From the NCBI GenBank assembly GCA_026990815.1, contig JALXCS010000261.1, positions 1,741-7,514 of the forward strand: a stretch of DNA of 5,774 nucleotides. The letters are read 5' to 3'. A program made the position numbers and the translations under genes. Below are positions 5,200 through 5,774 of the stretch, piece after piece; position 1 is the first letter of the stretch; every line of letters begins with the position of its first letter. Source of the stretch: Methylomonas sp. (lineage in GTDB: Bacteria > Pseudomonadota > Gammaproteobacteria > Methylococcales > Methylomonadaceae). The notes under the pieces are model-generated. The model did not search any database and was not told where the DNA came from. It worked only from the letters and a program-made list of their open reading frames with translations.

Positions 5200-5774
5200 T
5201 TCCTTAAGTTTGATAATCAGGTTGCCTTCTGCAATGTGAATATTTTCTACGCCATCAGCAAAGGCTTTCCAAAAACCTTCGTCCTGACCAAATTCATTGA
5301 CCAGGTCGACATTTTTCAGTCCACCCAGCCAGGCATTAGGAATTGGAACTCCCATGATACTAACGCCTTTCAATTTTATAATGGGTCTTTTATTTGCAAA
5401 TGCAAGCTCCATTCCTGCAGATATTTTGATTGTTTTTCCACCCAGTACTGGAAAATCCGGATCAAGTGGTACAATGATTTTGGCACTTGCCAGATTGTCC
5501 GATAAATCAATGGCGACTTTATCTGCCAGGTCGGTATTTTTGGCAAGCATTGCATTTAATTCTTTTTCGCTGAAATAAATTTCACGTTTAGCCCCTGCTT
5601 CAGAATAAGGTTCTGGTTCCAGCCGGTTGTTTGCGGTTAAATCATTCGAAGCAGAAAAGGTAGGTAAACCAAACTTTTTCAGCTTCTTATTTAATTGCGA
5701 GGCTTCCTCTTGATTTAATTCAACCGGATCAAACTTTTTAGGAAATAAATAATGATTAACAACAAAAACGGTGA
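5197..5774 (-). CDS. Conserved-looking protein of unknown function, C-terminal part (5' end outside window)
   Basis: The reading frame stays open from the stop at 5197-5199 to the right edge, giving at least 191 residues. The ATG at 5548-5550 is therefore probably internal, because the frame continues upstream with sensible protein sequence (YFSEKELNAMLAKN). The first visible residues (TVFVVNHYLFP) look like the end of a hydrophobic N-terminal segment, so a membrane anchor or signal peptide upstream is possible. The body alternates short beta-like stretches, such as AKIIVPLDP, KTIKISAGMELAF and PIIKLKGVSIMGVPIP. It ends with NAWLGGLKNVDLV, GFWKAFADGVENIHI and NLIIKLKE. This alternation suggests a beta-rich, perhaps extracytoplasmic or lipid-facing domain, but I cannot assign a family. 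It precedes the helical-protein gene by 71 bases on the same strand, so the two may be co-transcribed. Confidence 0.72.
   Translation of the reverse strand, partial: TVFVVNHYLFPKKFDPVELNQEEASQLNKKLKKFGLPTFSASNDLTANNRLEPEPYSEAGAKREIYFSEKELNAMLAKNTDLADKVAIDLSDNLASAKIIVPLDPDFPVLGGKTIKISAGMELAFANKRPIIKLKGVSIMGVPIPNAWLGGLKNVDLVNEFGQDEGFWKAFADGVENIHIAEGNLIIKLKE

Noticed and set aside
5236..5578. Plus-strand open frames opposite the right-edge gene
   Set aside because: The minus-strand frame stays open to the window edge with patterned protein sequence; the plus-strand frames have no recognisable features.

Overview
The window joins an accessory defence segment to what looks like ordinary chromosome. 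It probably comes from a gammaproteobacterium. The main reason is the YaiI-family protein, which closely matches my recollection of the Escherichia coli family member along its whole length. A more exact host, such as a methanotroph-like gammaproteobacterium, would be a guess. I see no rRNA, tRNA, CRISPR array, insertion sequence or integrase.

Positions 2-4187 run rightward. First comes the C-terminal 351 residues of an Eco57I-like N6-adenine DNA methyltransferase, which enters from the left edge already in frame and carries the NPPY catalytic motif. Its stop shares one base with the start of an 812-residue protein that has a GIY-YIG/T5orf172-type nuclease-like domain at the N-terminus, then a complete superfamily 2 helicase/translocase core, and a long unassigned C-terminal region. 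Tight coupling makes these two genes a restriction-modification-like pair: one enzyme modifies DNA, and the other is predicted to translocate on unmodified DNA and possibly cut it. This is the most interesting part of the window.

About 110 bases downstream, behind a very AT-rich promoter/operator stretch, is a type II toxin-antitoxin module. It has a ribbon-helix-helix VapB-like antitoxin (3604-3825) and a PIN-domain VapC-like toxin (3822-4187), overlapping by four bases. It probably has its own autoregulated promoter and may stabilise the defence segment.

Positions 4279-5774 run leftward and converge on the toxin. Read in the direction of transcription they are: a partial conserved protein of unknown function that enters from the right edge (5774-5197), a small amphipathic helical protein with tryptophans every 11 residues (5125-4814), and yaiI (4737-4279). 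The first two may form an operon. A 10-base-pair hairpin lies between the helical protein and yaiI. The change from accessory to core content falls in the 91 bases between vapC and yaiI.
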